DNA of 64,000 nt from Myxococcales bacterium (GTDB lineage: Bacteria > Myxococcota_A > Polyangia > Haliangiales > Haliangiaceae), in assembly GCA_016706545.1 (NCBI GenBank), contig JADJJK010000015.1, positions 62,001 through 126,000 of the forward strand. The letters are read 5' to 3'. A program made the position numbers and the translations under genes. Below, in pieces: positions 1 to 8,934 of this stretch. How positions within the stretch are numbered: position 1 is the first letter of the stretch; every line of letters starts with the position of its first letter. The notes under the pieces were generated by a model. That model was not told the origin of the DNA. It ran no database searches and saw only the letters and a list, made by a program, of their open reading frames with translations.

Positions 1-163
1 CCACTGTCGCGTCGTCTGCCGCCACGGCAAGGTGTTTGTCTACGACCTGGGCTCCTCCAACGGCACGTTGGTCAACGGGCAGCGCGTCACCAATGCGGAG
101 GTGCAGCCCTCGGACGTGATCCAGCTAGGCGACGCCAAGCTGCAGGTGCTGCGGGTGAAGTAG
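1..163 (+). CDS. FHA domain protein, C-terminal end (partial)
   Basis: Only the last 53 residues are present; the gene enters from the left edge and stops at TAG 161-163. The visible stretch is the end of a forkhead-associated domain, a phosphothreonine-binding fold: a beta strand, then LGSSNGTLVNGQRV, then a strand ending the protein (DVIQLGDAKLQVLRV). The SSNGT-(V/Y)-NG core is diagnostic of FHA. Nothing can be said about the N-terminal part. FHA modules usually read the output of Ser/Thr kinases, of which this genome clearly has several, but no partner is identified here. Confidence 0.85.
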   Translation, partial: HCRVVCRHGKVFVYDLGSSNGTLVNGQRVTNAEVQPSDVIQLGDAKLQVLRVK

Positions 164-237
164 TCCCGGCGGCCGTGCCGCACGCTGCCGGCGGGCGGGC
201 ACCACGCCTCCCGGCGGCCGTGCCCCACGCTGCCGGC
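164..237. repeat. Two direct copies of a 29 bp GC-rich unit
   Basis: The stretch beginning TCCCGGCGGCCGTGCC occurs at 164-192 and again at 209-237 with one mismatch, period 45. It fills the gap between the FHA gene and the methyltransferase and lies in the false N-terminal extension of the latter. Confidence 0.7.
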
Positions 238-283
238 TGGCCGCGAGCTGGCGCGAGCGGGCGAGCGGCGGGGCGGGGCGTGC

Positions 284-289
284 TAGGTT
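284..289 (+). promoter_or_regulatory. Putative -10 box (TAGGTT) for a leaderless start
   Basis: TAGGTT lies 8 nt before ATG 298, and no Shine-Dalgarno sequence lies between. Transcription would start at or next to the start codon. No good -35 box is seen. It belongs to the recurrent pattern described in the findings. Confidence 0.4.
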
Positions 290-297
290 GCGCCCCG

Positions 298-1494
298 ATG
301 AACGACGCGCGCGTGACCTTGGGCCCGGAGGCCTCATCGTTCGTACGCGGTGGCGGCCGCGACGTGGTGCTGCAGAAGCTTGAGCTGCCGGCGGGGCTGC
401 GCCCTGGGCAGCGCGCGATCCTGTTCGACGCTGACAGCGAGGAGCTGGGCCTCGCGGTGCATGACCCGGAGAACGGGCTCCTGCGCGTGCTGGCCGTGCC
501 CGACGACGGCTTCCGCGCGGTGGACGCGGCGCTCCTGGGCTGGCGGGTGGAGGCCGCGTGCCAGCTCCGGCGCGGGCTGGGCTTGCTCGACCCAAGCGAG
601 CCTGCGGCCTGCTACCGCCTGGTGCATGGCGCGGGCGACGGCCTGCCTGGCTTTGCCTGCGACGTGTTTGGCCGGCACGGCGTGCTCTACGCCTACGCCG
701 AGGCGCTGATGCCGCTGGCGCTGCTGCTGGCCGAGGCCATCGCTGGCTTCGCGCGGCTCGACGGCGTGGTGGTGAAGCAGCGCAGCCGCACCACCGCCGC
801 CGACGGTGAGGTGCGGCAGGAGATCTTCGGCAAGGCGCCGGCCGAGCGCTACGAGGCCAAGGAGTCGGGCGTGCCGTTCGAGATCCACCCGCTGGGCGGG
901 CTCAACGCGGGCCTGTTCACCGACATGCGTGAGCAGCGGCGCGGCCTGCTGCGCTTCACGGCGCAGCGCCGGGTGCTCAACCTGTTCTCGTACACCGGCG
1001 CGCTGAGCGTCACCTGCGCGCGCGGCGGCGCGGCCTCGGTGACCAGCGTGGACACCTCGGCGGGCGTGCAGGCCTGGGCCCAGGGCAACTTTCGCCGGTC
1101 CGGCTTTGACCCCGCCGATCGGCGCTGGCGCTTCGAGACCGGGGACGCGGTGCGGTTCCTGACCCGCGCCGACAAGGACCGCGAACGCTACGATCTGATC
1201 CTCATCGATCCGCCGACCTTCTCCACCGCGCGCGGCAAGCCGTGGACGCTGGATCGCGACTACCCCGAGCTCATCGGCCAGGCCGCGGCCGTCCTCGCGC
1301 CCGGCGGCCTCTTGTGGCTGGCCGCCAACACCCACGAGCTGGGCTCGCTGGCGCGGCTGGCGCACAAGGGCCTGCGCGCCGCGGGCCGGGTGGGCATCGT
1401 GCTCGAGCAGGGCGGGCTGCCGCCGGACTATCCCACCCTGGTGGCGCAGGCGCGGGATCGCTATCTGCAGATCTGTCTCTTGCGCGTGGCCTGA
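298..1494 (+). CDS. Class I SAM-dependent rRNA methyltransferase, RlmI/RlmK-like
   Basis: A 398-residue protein of the RlmI family, which methylates C5 of a 23S rRNA cytosine (C1962 in E. coli). The N-terminal third is an RNA-binding PUA-like region followed by the family signature DGLPGFACDVFG. Next come GLNAGLFTDMREQR, the SAM-binding loop LNLFSYTGALS, the acidic ribose-binding end of the next strand (TSVDTS) and the catalytic DPPTFS motif. An in-frame extension back to 175 exists but is Ala/Arg/Pro-rich and encoded by the upstream tandem repeat, so ATG 298 is preferred; it also has a -10-like box 8 nt upstream. Family is confident; the exact target base is inferred. Confidence 0.8.
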   Translation: MNDARVTLGPEASSFVRGGGRDVVLQKLELPAGLRPGQRAILFDADSEELGLAVHDPENGLLRVLAVPDDGFRAVDAALLGWRVEAACQLRRGLGLLDPSEPAACYRLVHGAGDGLPGFACDVFGRHGVLYAYAEALMPLALLLAEAIAGFARLDGVVVKQRSRTTAADGEVRQEIFGKAPAERYEAKESGVPFEIHPLGGLNAGLFTDMREQRRGLLRFTAQRRVLNLFSYTGALSVTCARGGAASVTSVDTSAGVQAWAQGNFRRSGFDPADRRWRFETGDAVRFLTRADKDRERYDLILIDPPTFSTARGKPWTLDRDYPELIGQAAAVLAPGGLLWLAANTHELGSLARLAHKGLRAAGRVGIVLEQGGLPPDYPTLVAQARDRYLQICLLRVA

Positions 1495-1628
1495 GCGCGC
1501 GCGAACCAGGCGCGCTGCAAGGCTGGCACCGCCTGGCAACGCGCGGGGCTGCGTGCGCAGCGCGTGGTCGCAGGGGTCGCACGCACGCGCGGCTTGTGCG
1601 GCCAGCGGAGATCCGGATACTGGCAGAG

Positions 1629-2636
1629 GTGAAGCGCTCGCTTTTGCTCTTGTTGTTGTGGTGCGACCTGGCCTGTGGCGGATCGCAAGCTGGGACCGGC
1701 GCCGTCGCTGGGCCCGCTGGGCCCGCTGCGCCTGCCCAGGCTGCGCCTGCTGCTCCCGCTGCGTCTGCTGCGCCCGCTGCTCCCACCGACGGTCGCCTCG
1801 CCTCGCCACCGGCCGCCGAGCTCGCGCCGCTGCGGCGCTGGCTGACCGGCGCGGTGCCCCCGGCGGTGCCGCCGGCCTCGGAGCTCGTGGAGCTGGCGCT
1901 CGCTTGCCTGGCGTCGCCTGATCCGGAGGTGCGCGATGGCATCGGCTACGAGGTGTTCGTGCGCTGGCTGGTGGCGGGGCGCGCGCTCGACGACGCGGAG
2001 GTGCGCCGCCTGCGCGGGCGGCTGCTCGCCCAGCTCACGCCAGGCGGCATCCCCCCGGGCGAGAGCGACGCGGTGCTCGCGCGCTCGTTCGCCGCGCTGG
2101 TGCTGTCCCTGGTGGCGGCGCGCGAGCTGGCGGCGCCCACGTGGAGCGACGCGGAGTTCGAGGAGCAAGTGGCGGCGGCGGCGCGCTACGCCGGGGCGGA
2201 GCTCGACCTGCGCGGCTACCTGCCGGGCCGCGGCTGGGCCCACGCCGCGGCGCACACCGCGGACTGGATCAAGATGCTGGGACGCCACCAGCGGCTCTCG
2301 GCGGGCCAGGCCGAGCGGCTCGCCGCCGCGCTCGCCGACCTGATCGTGCGTCGCCACGGCTACTCGCTACATCACGGCGAAGAAGATCGGGTGGTGGCCG
2401 CGCTGCGCTCCCTCATCGACCGCGGCGCCCTGCCGGCGCCGGCGCTCGACCGCTTCCTGGCTCGCCTGGCGGAGCCCATCCGCGCGGGCTGGCCAAGCCC
2501 ATTCGATCCGGTCCTGTTCGCGGCGCAGCGCAACGCGCACGCCGTGCTCGCCGCGCTGTTCACCTCGCTGTCGCTGGCGCGCGCCGCGCCGGCCGCCGCG
2601 GCGCTGGCCCGCGTGCGCGCGCTCCTCGAGCGCTGA
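1629..2636 (+). CDS. DUF2785-like lipoprotein
   Basis: From GTG 1629 the protein starts with a lysine-arginine pair, a run of leucines and the lipobox LAC-GG (Cys about residue 16), so it should be a lipidated envelope protein of 335 residues. An Ala/Pro linker follows (about 20-60). The folded part has the helical signature GRGWAHAAAHTADWIKMLGRH that I associate with DUF2785. Function is unknown. The open frame extends upstream to 1242, but only as an antiparallel shadow of the methyltransferase; the signal peptide fixes the start. A short AGAGG precedes the GTG. It stands 134 nt after the methyltransferase and 43 nt before the AlaX gene, so co-transcription is possible. Confidence 0.65.
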   Translation: MKRSLLLLLLWCDLACGGSQAGTGAVAGPAGPAAPAQAAPAAPAASAAPAAPTDGRLASPPAAELAPLRRWLTGAVPPAVPPASELVELALACLASPDPEVRDGIGYEVFVRWLVAGRALDDAEVRRLRGRLLAQLTPGGIPPGESDAVLARSFAALVLSLVAARELAAPTWSDAEFEEQVAAAARYAGAELDLRGYLPGRGWAHAAAHTADWIKMLGRHQRLSAGQAERLAAALADLIVRRHGYSLHHGEEDRVVAALRSLIDRGALPAPALDRFLARLAEPIRAGWPSPFDPVLFAAQRNAHAVLAALFTSLSLARAAPAAAALARVRALLER

Positions 2637-2679
2637 GCGAGAAAGGCCGCATCGAAGGCGTGGTACATCAGGCCAACGC

Positions 2680-3858
2680 ATGTCCACGACCCGGCTGTAC
2701 TTCGAAGATCCCTACCGGCGAACGTTCGAGGCGCTCGTCGTCGCCCGCTCGACCTGGAGGGGCACGCCCTCGGTGATCCTGGATCGCACCTGCTTCTATC
2801 CCGAGGCTGGAGGGCAGCTCGGGGATCGCGGGACCCTCGCGCAGGTGGCGGTGGGCGACGTCCAGATCGACGACGACGGCGTGATCCACCACGTGCTGGC
2901 CGCGGGAGCCGCGGATGCCCCGGAGTTGCCGGTGGGCGCCCTGGTGCAGGGCGAGCTGGACTGGGCGCGCCGGCGCCAGCACATGGCGCAGCACACCGCG
3001 CAGCACCTGCTCTCTGGCGCGCTCCTGGATCGGGCCGCCGCGCCCACCGCCTCGGCGCGCCTGGGCGAGAGCACGCTCACCATCGACCTGGCGCGCGACC
3101 GCATCCCGGAGGCGGAGCTCGCCGCCGCCGAGGAGCTCGCCAACTCGCTCATCGACGACAACCTGCCGGTGCGCGCCTGGTTCCCCACCGCCGCCGAGCT
3201 GGCGCGCCTGTCGTTGCGCCGCGATCCCAAGGTGGACGCCAACATCCGCGTGGTGGCCATCGGCGAGTTCGACTACTCCCCGTGCGGCGGCACGCACTGC
3301 GCCAGCACCGCCGAGCTTGGCGCGATTCGCGTCGCTGGCGTGGAGCGCTACAAGGGCATGACCCGCGTGACCTTCACCGCCGCGCGGCGCGGCCGGCTGG
3401 AGCTGTTCTCGCATGACCAGGTGCTGCGGCGCCTGGCGGTGGCGTTCTCCTGCCAGCCCACGGAGGTCCCCGCGGCCATCGACAAGCTGCGCCAGTCCTC
3501 CGAGGCGGTCAGCGCCGAGCTCACCGCGCTGCGCGGGCGCCTGGCCACCCAGCTCGCGGGCTCGCTGCCCGGCGAGGGCCGGGTGGTCGCCAGCTTGCCC
3601 AACGAGCCGGAGCTGGTGCGCATGGTGGCGCTGCGGCTGGTCGCCGCCGGCCGCGACGCGCTCTTGTACGCGCCGGATGACGCCGGCGGCGCGATGGTGC
3701 TGCTGGCGCGCGCGCCCGGCTCGACGCTGGATTGCGCGGCGCTGTGGAAGCAGCTAGTTGCGCGAGTCGGCGGGCGCGGCGGTGGCAAGGCCGACCGCGC
3801 AGAGGGCCGCCTGGCAGGTGGGCTCGATTGGTCCGCCGCGATCTCCGAGCTGTCCTGA
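2680..3858 (+). CDS. AlaX-type alanyl-tRNA editing protein with DHHA1 domain
   Basis: A 392-residue protein of the AlaX-L type: free-standing homologues of the AlaRS editing domain that hydrolyse Ser-tRNA(Ala) or Gly-tRNA(Ala). An N-terminal beta-barrel region (about 1-95, with the motif FYPEAGGQLGDRG) is followed by the zinc-binding editing site: HMAQHTAQH at about 105-113 supplies two histidines, and CGGTHC at about 205-210 supplies the cysteine and a third histidine. The C-terminal 130 residues form a DHHA1-like domain ending with the glycine motif GGRGGGKADRAEGR. All metal ligands are present, so it should be active. The ATG at 2680 follows TACATC by 10 nt. Confidence 0.88.
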   Translation: MSTTRLYFEDPYRRTFEALVVARSTWRGTPSVILDRTCFYPEAGGQLGDRGTLAQVAVGDVQIDDDGVIHHVLAAGAADAPELPVGALVQGELDWARRRQHMAQHTAQHLLSGALLDRAAAPTASARLGESTLTIDLARDRIPEAELAAAEELANSLIDDNLPVRAWFPTAAELARLSLRRDPKVDANIRVVAIGEFDYSPCGGTHCASTAELGAIRVAGVERYKGMTRVTFTAARRGRLELFSHDQVLRRLAVAFSCQPTEVPAAIDKLRQSSEAVSAELTALRGRLATQLAGSLPGEGRVVASLPNEPELVRMVALRLVAAGRDALLYAPDDAGGAMVLLARAPGSTLDCAALWKQLVARVGGRGGGKADRAEGRLAGGLDWSAAISELS

Positions 3859-3961
3859 TCGCGCTGGCGCGCGGCGCGCGCAGCGCGATCGCACACCCGG
3901 GCATACCTGGCGCTCGGCCTGGCGCTCGGCGCAAAATCTCGGTGCGTCGAGGCGCGCATGC

Positions 3962-3967
3962 TACGAT
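3962..3967 (+). promoter_or_regulatory. Putative -10 box (TACGAT), leaderless start of the sigma-54 activator gene
   Basis: TACGAT ends 8 nt before GTG 3976 and there is no Shine-Dalgarno sequence in between. This argues for GTG 3976 over ATG 3958, which would lie upstream of the box. Confidence 0.4.
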
Positions 3968-3975
3968 TTCTCGAC

Positions 3976-5352
<1,377 letters not shown>

Positions 5353-5374
5353 AGTCATGGATTCCAATGGATTA

Positions 5375-5398
5375 CGGCCCGAAACGGGCGCTTTTTTG
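5375..5398 (+). terminator. Rho-independent terminator after the sigma-54 activator gene
   Basis: A GCCCG-AAA-CGGGC hairpin (5377-5389) is followed by GC and six T residues (5392-5397), 22 nt after the stop codon. It separates the regulator from the pil operon. Confidence 0.75.
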
Positions 5399-5412
5399 CG
5401 ATCGTGTACGTG

Positions 5413-5441
5413 TTGTCCTACCTTGTAAGTCTAGGTAGGCC
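5413..5441 (+). promoter_or_regulatory. Putative pilM operon promoter with overlapping inverted repeat
   Basis: TTGTCC (5413-5418) and TAGGCC (5436-5441) are 17 nt apart, an approximate sigma-70 arrangement. A perfect 7 bp inverted repeat, CCTACCT (5417-5423) and AGGTAGG (5433-5439), spans the same interval with a 9 nt centre, as an operator would. No sigma-54 -24/-12 site (TGGCAC-N5-TTGC) was found here. The leader runs about 30 nt to the pilM ribosome site AAGAGG. Confidence 0.4.
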
Positions 5442-5474
5442 GGTTAGAAGGCGTTTTGTTCTCCAAGAGGTTTC

Positions 5475-6521
5475 ATGGCCAAGCAATGCATCGGGCTCGA
5501 CATCGGTTCCAGCAGCGTCAAGGCCGTGCAGCTCAAGAAGCGCGGCTCGGGCTGGTCGCTGCAGGCCTTTGGCATGCAGCCGCTGTTCGCGCAGACCATC
5601 GTTGACGGCATGATCATGGACCAAGGGGCGGTGGTGGAGGCCATTCGCGCGCTGTGGAGCCGGCTCAAGCTCCGGCAGAAGGACGTGGCCATCGCGCTCG
5701 CTGGCCACTCCGTGATCATCAAGAAGATCGCCGTGCCGGCCATGCGCCCCGACGAGCTGGCGCGCAACATCCTCACCGAGGCCAGCCACCACATCCCGTT
5801 TGGCGCCGACTCGGTGGAGGTCGACTACCACGTCACCAACCCGCAGAACGCCACCGGCCAGACCGAGCTGCTGCTGGTGGCGGCGCGCAAAGACGTGGTC
5901 TCCGACTACATGCAGGTGTGCCGCGACGCCTCGCTGGTGCCGCAGGTGATCGACGTCGCCGCGTTCGCCAGCCAGAACGGCTTCGAGGCCAACTACACGC
6001 TGGACGCGCGCGAGACGGTGGTGATCATCAACATCGGCGCCGCGATCTCCAACATCAACATCGTGCGCGGGGGCATCTCGCTGTTCACCCGCGACGTGAC
6101 CATCGGTGGCAACGCCTACACCGAGGAGATCCAGAAGCAGCTCAGCATCAGCCACGAGGAGGCCGATGCCTACAAGGTCGGCGGCACCGGCTCGGACAAC
6201 GGCGTGGTGCCGCAAGAGGTCCTGCGGGTCATGGAGGGGGTCTCCGAGGTGATAGCTGGCGAGTTCCAGCGCTCGCTCGACTTCTTCCTGGCGACCACCT
6301 CGGACTCGACGGTCGCGCGCATCTGCCTGGCCGGCGGCACCGCCAAGGTCTCGTCCCTCCACCGCGCCATCGAGCGTCGATCGCGCTTGCCCATCGAGGT
6401 CATCGACGCCTGGCGTCGCGTCGAGATCGACGAATCGCTCGACCGCGAGTACCTGGCGTCCCACTCTTCCGAGGCCCTAATTGGCGTTGGGCTGGCCATG
6501 CGCGCGCCCAACGACAAGTGA
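5475..6521 (+). CDS. pilM: Type IV pilus assembly protein PilM
   Basis: A 348-residue cytoplasmic actin-like ATPase that binds the N-terminus of PilN and links the pilus alignment complex to the inner-membrane motor. The N-terminal phosphate-1 motif is present (GLDIGSSSVKAVQL), as are the central actin-fold segment VVIINIGAAISNINI and the adenosine-binding loop ICLAGGTAKVSS. Length matches the family. The start has a good ribosome site (AAGAGG) 7 nt upstream. It is the first gene of a tight pilMNOPQ run, as in Myxococcus and Pseudomonas; 22 nt separate it from pilN. Confidence 0.95.
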   Translation: MAKQCIGLDIGSSSVKAVQLKKRGSGWSLQAFGMQPLFAQTIVDGMIMDQGAVVEAIRALWSRLKLRQKDVAIALAGHSVIIKKIAVPAMRPDELARNILTEASHHIPFGADSVEVDYHVTNPQNATGQTELLLVAARKDVVSDYMQVCRDASLVPQVIDVAAFASQNGFEANYTLDARETVVIINIGAAISNINIVRGGISLFTRDVTIGGNAYTEEIQKQLSISHEEADAYKVGGTGSDNGVVPQEVLRVMEGVSEVIAGEFQRSLDFFLATTSDSTVARICLAGGTAKVSSLHRAIERRSRLPIEVIDAWRRVEIDESLDREYLASHSSEALIGVGLAMRAPNDK

Positions 6522-6543
6522 GACAAGTGAGGAGACAGAGCCG

Positions 6544-7182
6544 ATGATCAAGATCAATCTCGTTCCGCAGCGCAAGGTCAAGCGCGCGTCCGAGCCGGGC
6601 ATGAAGGACGTGTGGGTCGGCGCTGGCGCCGTGCTGGCGGCGACCGCCGCCATCGTCGGGCTCCTGCACGTGCCCCGGCAGCGCGAGCTGTCCAAGCTGG
6701 AGGAGGCCAACGAGGTGGTGCAGCGCGAGCTGGCCACGCTCAAGGAGAGCCTCAAGGGCTTCGATGAGCTCAAGAAGGCCGCCGAGGCGGCGACCATCCG
6801 CGGCGAGGCCATCGAGACCTTGCTGGCCGCCAAGATCGTCCCCGCGTACGTGTTGCAGGAGCTGGGCGCGATCTTGACGCCTGGCAAGGACCCGACGATG
6901 ACCATGGAGATGTCTCAGCGCATCAAGAGCGATCCCAACCGCCAGCTCGATCAATCATGGGATCCCAAGCACGTCTGGATCATCAGCTTCGCGGACAAAG
7001 AGGGCGTGTTCAAGCTGGAGGGCGGCGCCCAGTCCGACGGCGACGTCAACCAGTTCGCCAAGCGCCTGCAGGCCTCTGCTTACTTCGCTGACGTCACCCC
7101 GATGCGCAGCGAGCGCGTGCTCGAGCAGGGCTCCAACATCTCCTACAACCGGTTCACGATCACCGGAAAGCTGGTGTACTGA
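6544..7182 (+). CDS. pilN: Type IV pilus assembly protein PilN
   Basis: A 212-residue bitopic inner-membrane protein. The cytoplasmic N-terminus MIKINLVP is the conserved PilM-binding motif. One transmembrane helix follows (about 22-40), then a periplasmic coiled coil (about 45-90) and a ferredoxin-like domain that pairs with PilO. The frame opens at 6481 inside pilM, but ATG 6544 begins exactly at the family N-terminus and is preceded by GAGGAGA. The stop overlaps the pilO start by one base (TGATG), indicating translational coupling. Confidence 0.95.
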   Translation: MIKINLVPQRKVKRASEPGMKDVWVGAGAVLAATAAIVGLLHVPRQRELSKLEEANEVVQRELATLKESLKGFDELKKAAEAATIRGEAIETLLAAKIVPAYVLQELGAILTPGKDPTMTMEMSQRIKSDPNRQLDQSWDPKHVWIISFADKEGVFKLEGGAQSDGDVNQFAKRLQASAYFADVTPMRSERVLEQGSNISYNRFTITGKLVY

Positions 7183-7976
7183 TGGCGAGCGCGGCTCTCG
7201 AAGACTTTGCGCGCAAGCCCACCGGGTACAAGGCTGGCGTGTTCACCGCGATCTTCCTCGCCATCGTCGGCCTGTACTACCAGTTTGGCTTCAAGCCGCT
7301 CGACGAAAAGCTCACCGGCGCGCGCGCCAGCAGCCAGCAGATGGCGGCCAAGAAGGCGCAGATGGAGCGAGACGAGGTCGCGTTCCGTGAGCTGCAGACC
7401 AAGATGGTCAAGCTCCGCCGCATCATCGACGAGAACCAGAAGGCGCTGCCCACCGGGGCCGAGCTGCCGGCGTTCTTCGACACGCTCAACCGCAAGGTCA
7501 ACGAGGCCGGCGTGGAGATCCGCAAGTGGGAGTACAAGAGCGACGTCCCGGTGGCGGCCTTCGTCAAGGTGCCCGTGGAGCTCGAGCTGACCGGCACGTT
7601 CTTCGAGCTCAAGCGCTTCTTTGCATCGCTCATCCAGCAGCGCGGCGTCCGCGCTGAAGGCGCGGCCGCTGGCGGGGAGCAAGATCGCGAGCGCATCGTC
7701 ACCATCGAGAACCTGCAGCTCACCAACCCGCAGGTCAAGGACCGCGAGATCCACCTCACCGCCAAGTTCACGGCGTCCACGTTCCGGCAAGAGGAGGTGG
7801 ATGAGTCCGCCGCTGGCGGCAAGGCCGGCGCGTCCGGTGGCCTCCGCGGCAAGGCCGAGGACGCGGCGCGCAAGCAAGACGAGCGCACGCGCAAGGGCTC
7901 CGGGATGGACGACCAAGGGCCGACGGTTGCGCCCAAGCCGGCCGGCAAGGCCGGCGCGCTCGAGGGGGGCCTCTGA
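7182..7976 (+). CDS. pilO: Type IV pilus assembly protein PilO
   Basis: A 264-residue inner-membrane protein that heterodimerises with PilN and contacts PilP. One transmembrane helix (about 17-35), a periplasmic coiled coil (about 43-90), and a ferredoxin-like domain with the family motif LPTGAELPAFFDTLNRK. After about residue 195 it carries an unusual Gly/Ala/Lys-rich tail of around 70 residues, beyond the usual PilO length. Such tails are often disordered; whether it binds PilP or peptidoglycan is unknown. Two bases separate its stop from the pilP start. Confidence 0.93.
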   Translation: MASAALEDFARKPTGYKAGVFTAIFLAIVGLYYQFGFKPLDEKLTGARASSQQMAAKKAQMERDEVAFRELQTKMVKLRRIIDENQKALPTGAELPAFFDTLNRKVNEAGVEIRKWEYKSDVPVAAFVKVPVELELTGTFFELKRFFASLIQQRGVRAEGAAAGGEQDRERIVTIENLQLTNPQVKDREIHLTAKFTASTFRQEEVDESAAGGKAGASGGLRGKAEDAARKQDERTRKGSGMDDQGPTVAPKPAGKAGALEGGL

Positions 7977-7978
7977 CC

Positions 7979-8767
7979 ATGCGCGTTTCCTGCCTCGTAC
8001 CTCTGGCGTTCGCCACCACCTTCGTCGCCGCCGCCTGCGGGGACAGCGAAGAGGACTCTCCCCCGCCGCGCGCGCCCGCCGCGGCGCAGTCCGCGCGTCC
8101 CGCCGCGGGCCGGCCGGTCAAGGCGACCGGCAAGAGCGCGCTGACCACCTACCGGCACCTGGAAGATCTGATGACCGCCGACGAACAGGCCGCGGGCGTC
8201 CGCCACCAGTTCCGGGAGTCGGACTTCATGCAAGACCTCGACGGCGACAACCGGGATCCGTTCCGCTCGTTCATCCTGTCGTCCGGCATCCTCGACACCC
8301 GCTCGTCGGTGGCGGTGCAGGCGACGGACATGTGTACCGCCAAGCAGATGGTCGCCACCAACTACAGCATCCGCGATCTCAAGCTGGTGGGCATCGTCTC
8401 GCGCGGGCTGCGGCGCTATGCGCTGATGCAGGACACCGCCAACCTGGGCCAGATCGTCACGCGCGGCGACTGCGTCGGCAAGGAGAAGGCCCGGGTCAAG
8501 GAGATCGGCGCGGGCTACGTCACCCTGGAGGTGATGCCCGAGGTCGGCTCGTCCGGCGTGCCACGGGTCGCGGAGGAGCGCTCCATCCCGCTGTACCCTG
8601 AGGAGCTGCCGATGTCGCGCGGCGACTCCGGGGAGGACGACGCCCCGGTGCCAGTGGTGGCGCCGCAGCCGGTGGCGCCTGCTGCGGCGGGCGCGGCGGT
8701 GGCGCCAGCTTCGCCCGCGCCGGCCATGCCGGCGCCCGACAAGATCCCGCCCGCGCCGGGCAAGTGA
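7979..8767 (+). CDS. pilP: Type IV pilus lipoprotein PilP
   Basis: A 262-residue lipoprotein that bridges PilN/PilO and the PilQ secretin. The signal peptide ends in the lipobox VAAAC-GDSEE (Cys about residue 20). A disordered Pro/Ala stretch follows, then the conserved PilP motif DPFRSFILSS and the beta domain KLVGIVSRGLRRYALMQD. The C-terminal 70 residues are Pro/Ala-rich. Its place between pilO and pilQ is the standard order. Confidence 0.92.
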   Translation: MRVSCLVPLAFATTFVAAACGDSEEDSPPPRAPAAAQSARPAAGRPVKATGKSALTTYRHLEDLMTADEQAAGVRHQFRESDFMQDLDGDNRDPFRSFILSSGILDTRSSVAVQATDMCTAKQMVATNYSIRDLKLVGIVSRGLRRYALMQDTANLGQIVTRGDCVGKEKARVKEIGAGYVTLEVMPEVGSSGVPRVAEERSIPLYPEELPMSRGDSGEDDAPVPVVAPQPVAPAAAGAAVAPASPAPAMPAPDKIPPAPGK

Positions 8768-8934
8768 CCGCTTCGCCAGCGACGGACGGCGGGAAAAAAT
8801 TTGTGATCCGGCGCCGGGCCGGGCGAAAATTTTCCGGCGCCCGTTCTGCGGGCGAGGTTCTGGGCTGGGCCCAGGCCTCTGCGCTGGTAGGCGACGGTGT
8901 TTGGTCCTTCGACAGCTCGCTCCCGAGGAGCACC
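8768..8934 (+). other. pilP-pilQ gap with repeated GC palindrome and A/T tracts
   Basis: The 167 nt gap is long for this operon. It holds two copies of CCGGCGCC (8808-8815 and 8834-8841) and an inverted GGAAAA / TTTTCC pair (8792-8797, 8830-8835) that can fold into a hairpin. This could be an attenuator or an internal promoter region for pilQ; no clear -35/-10 pair was identified. An open frame across it is not credible because the pilQ signal peptide starts at 8935. Confidence 0.4.
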
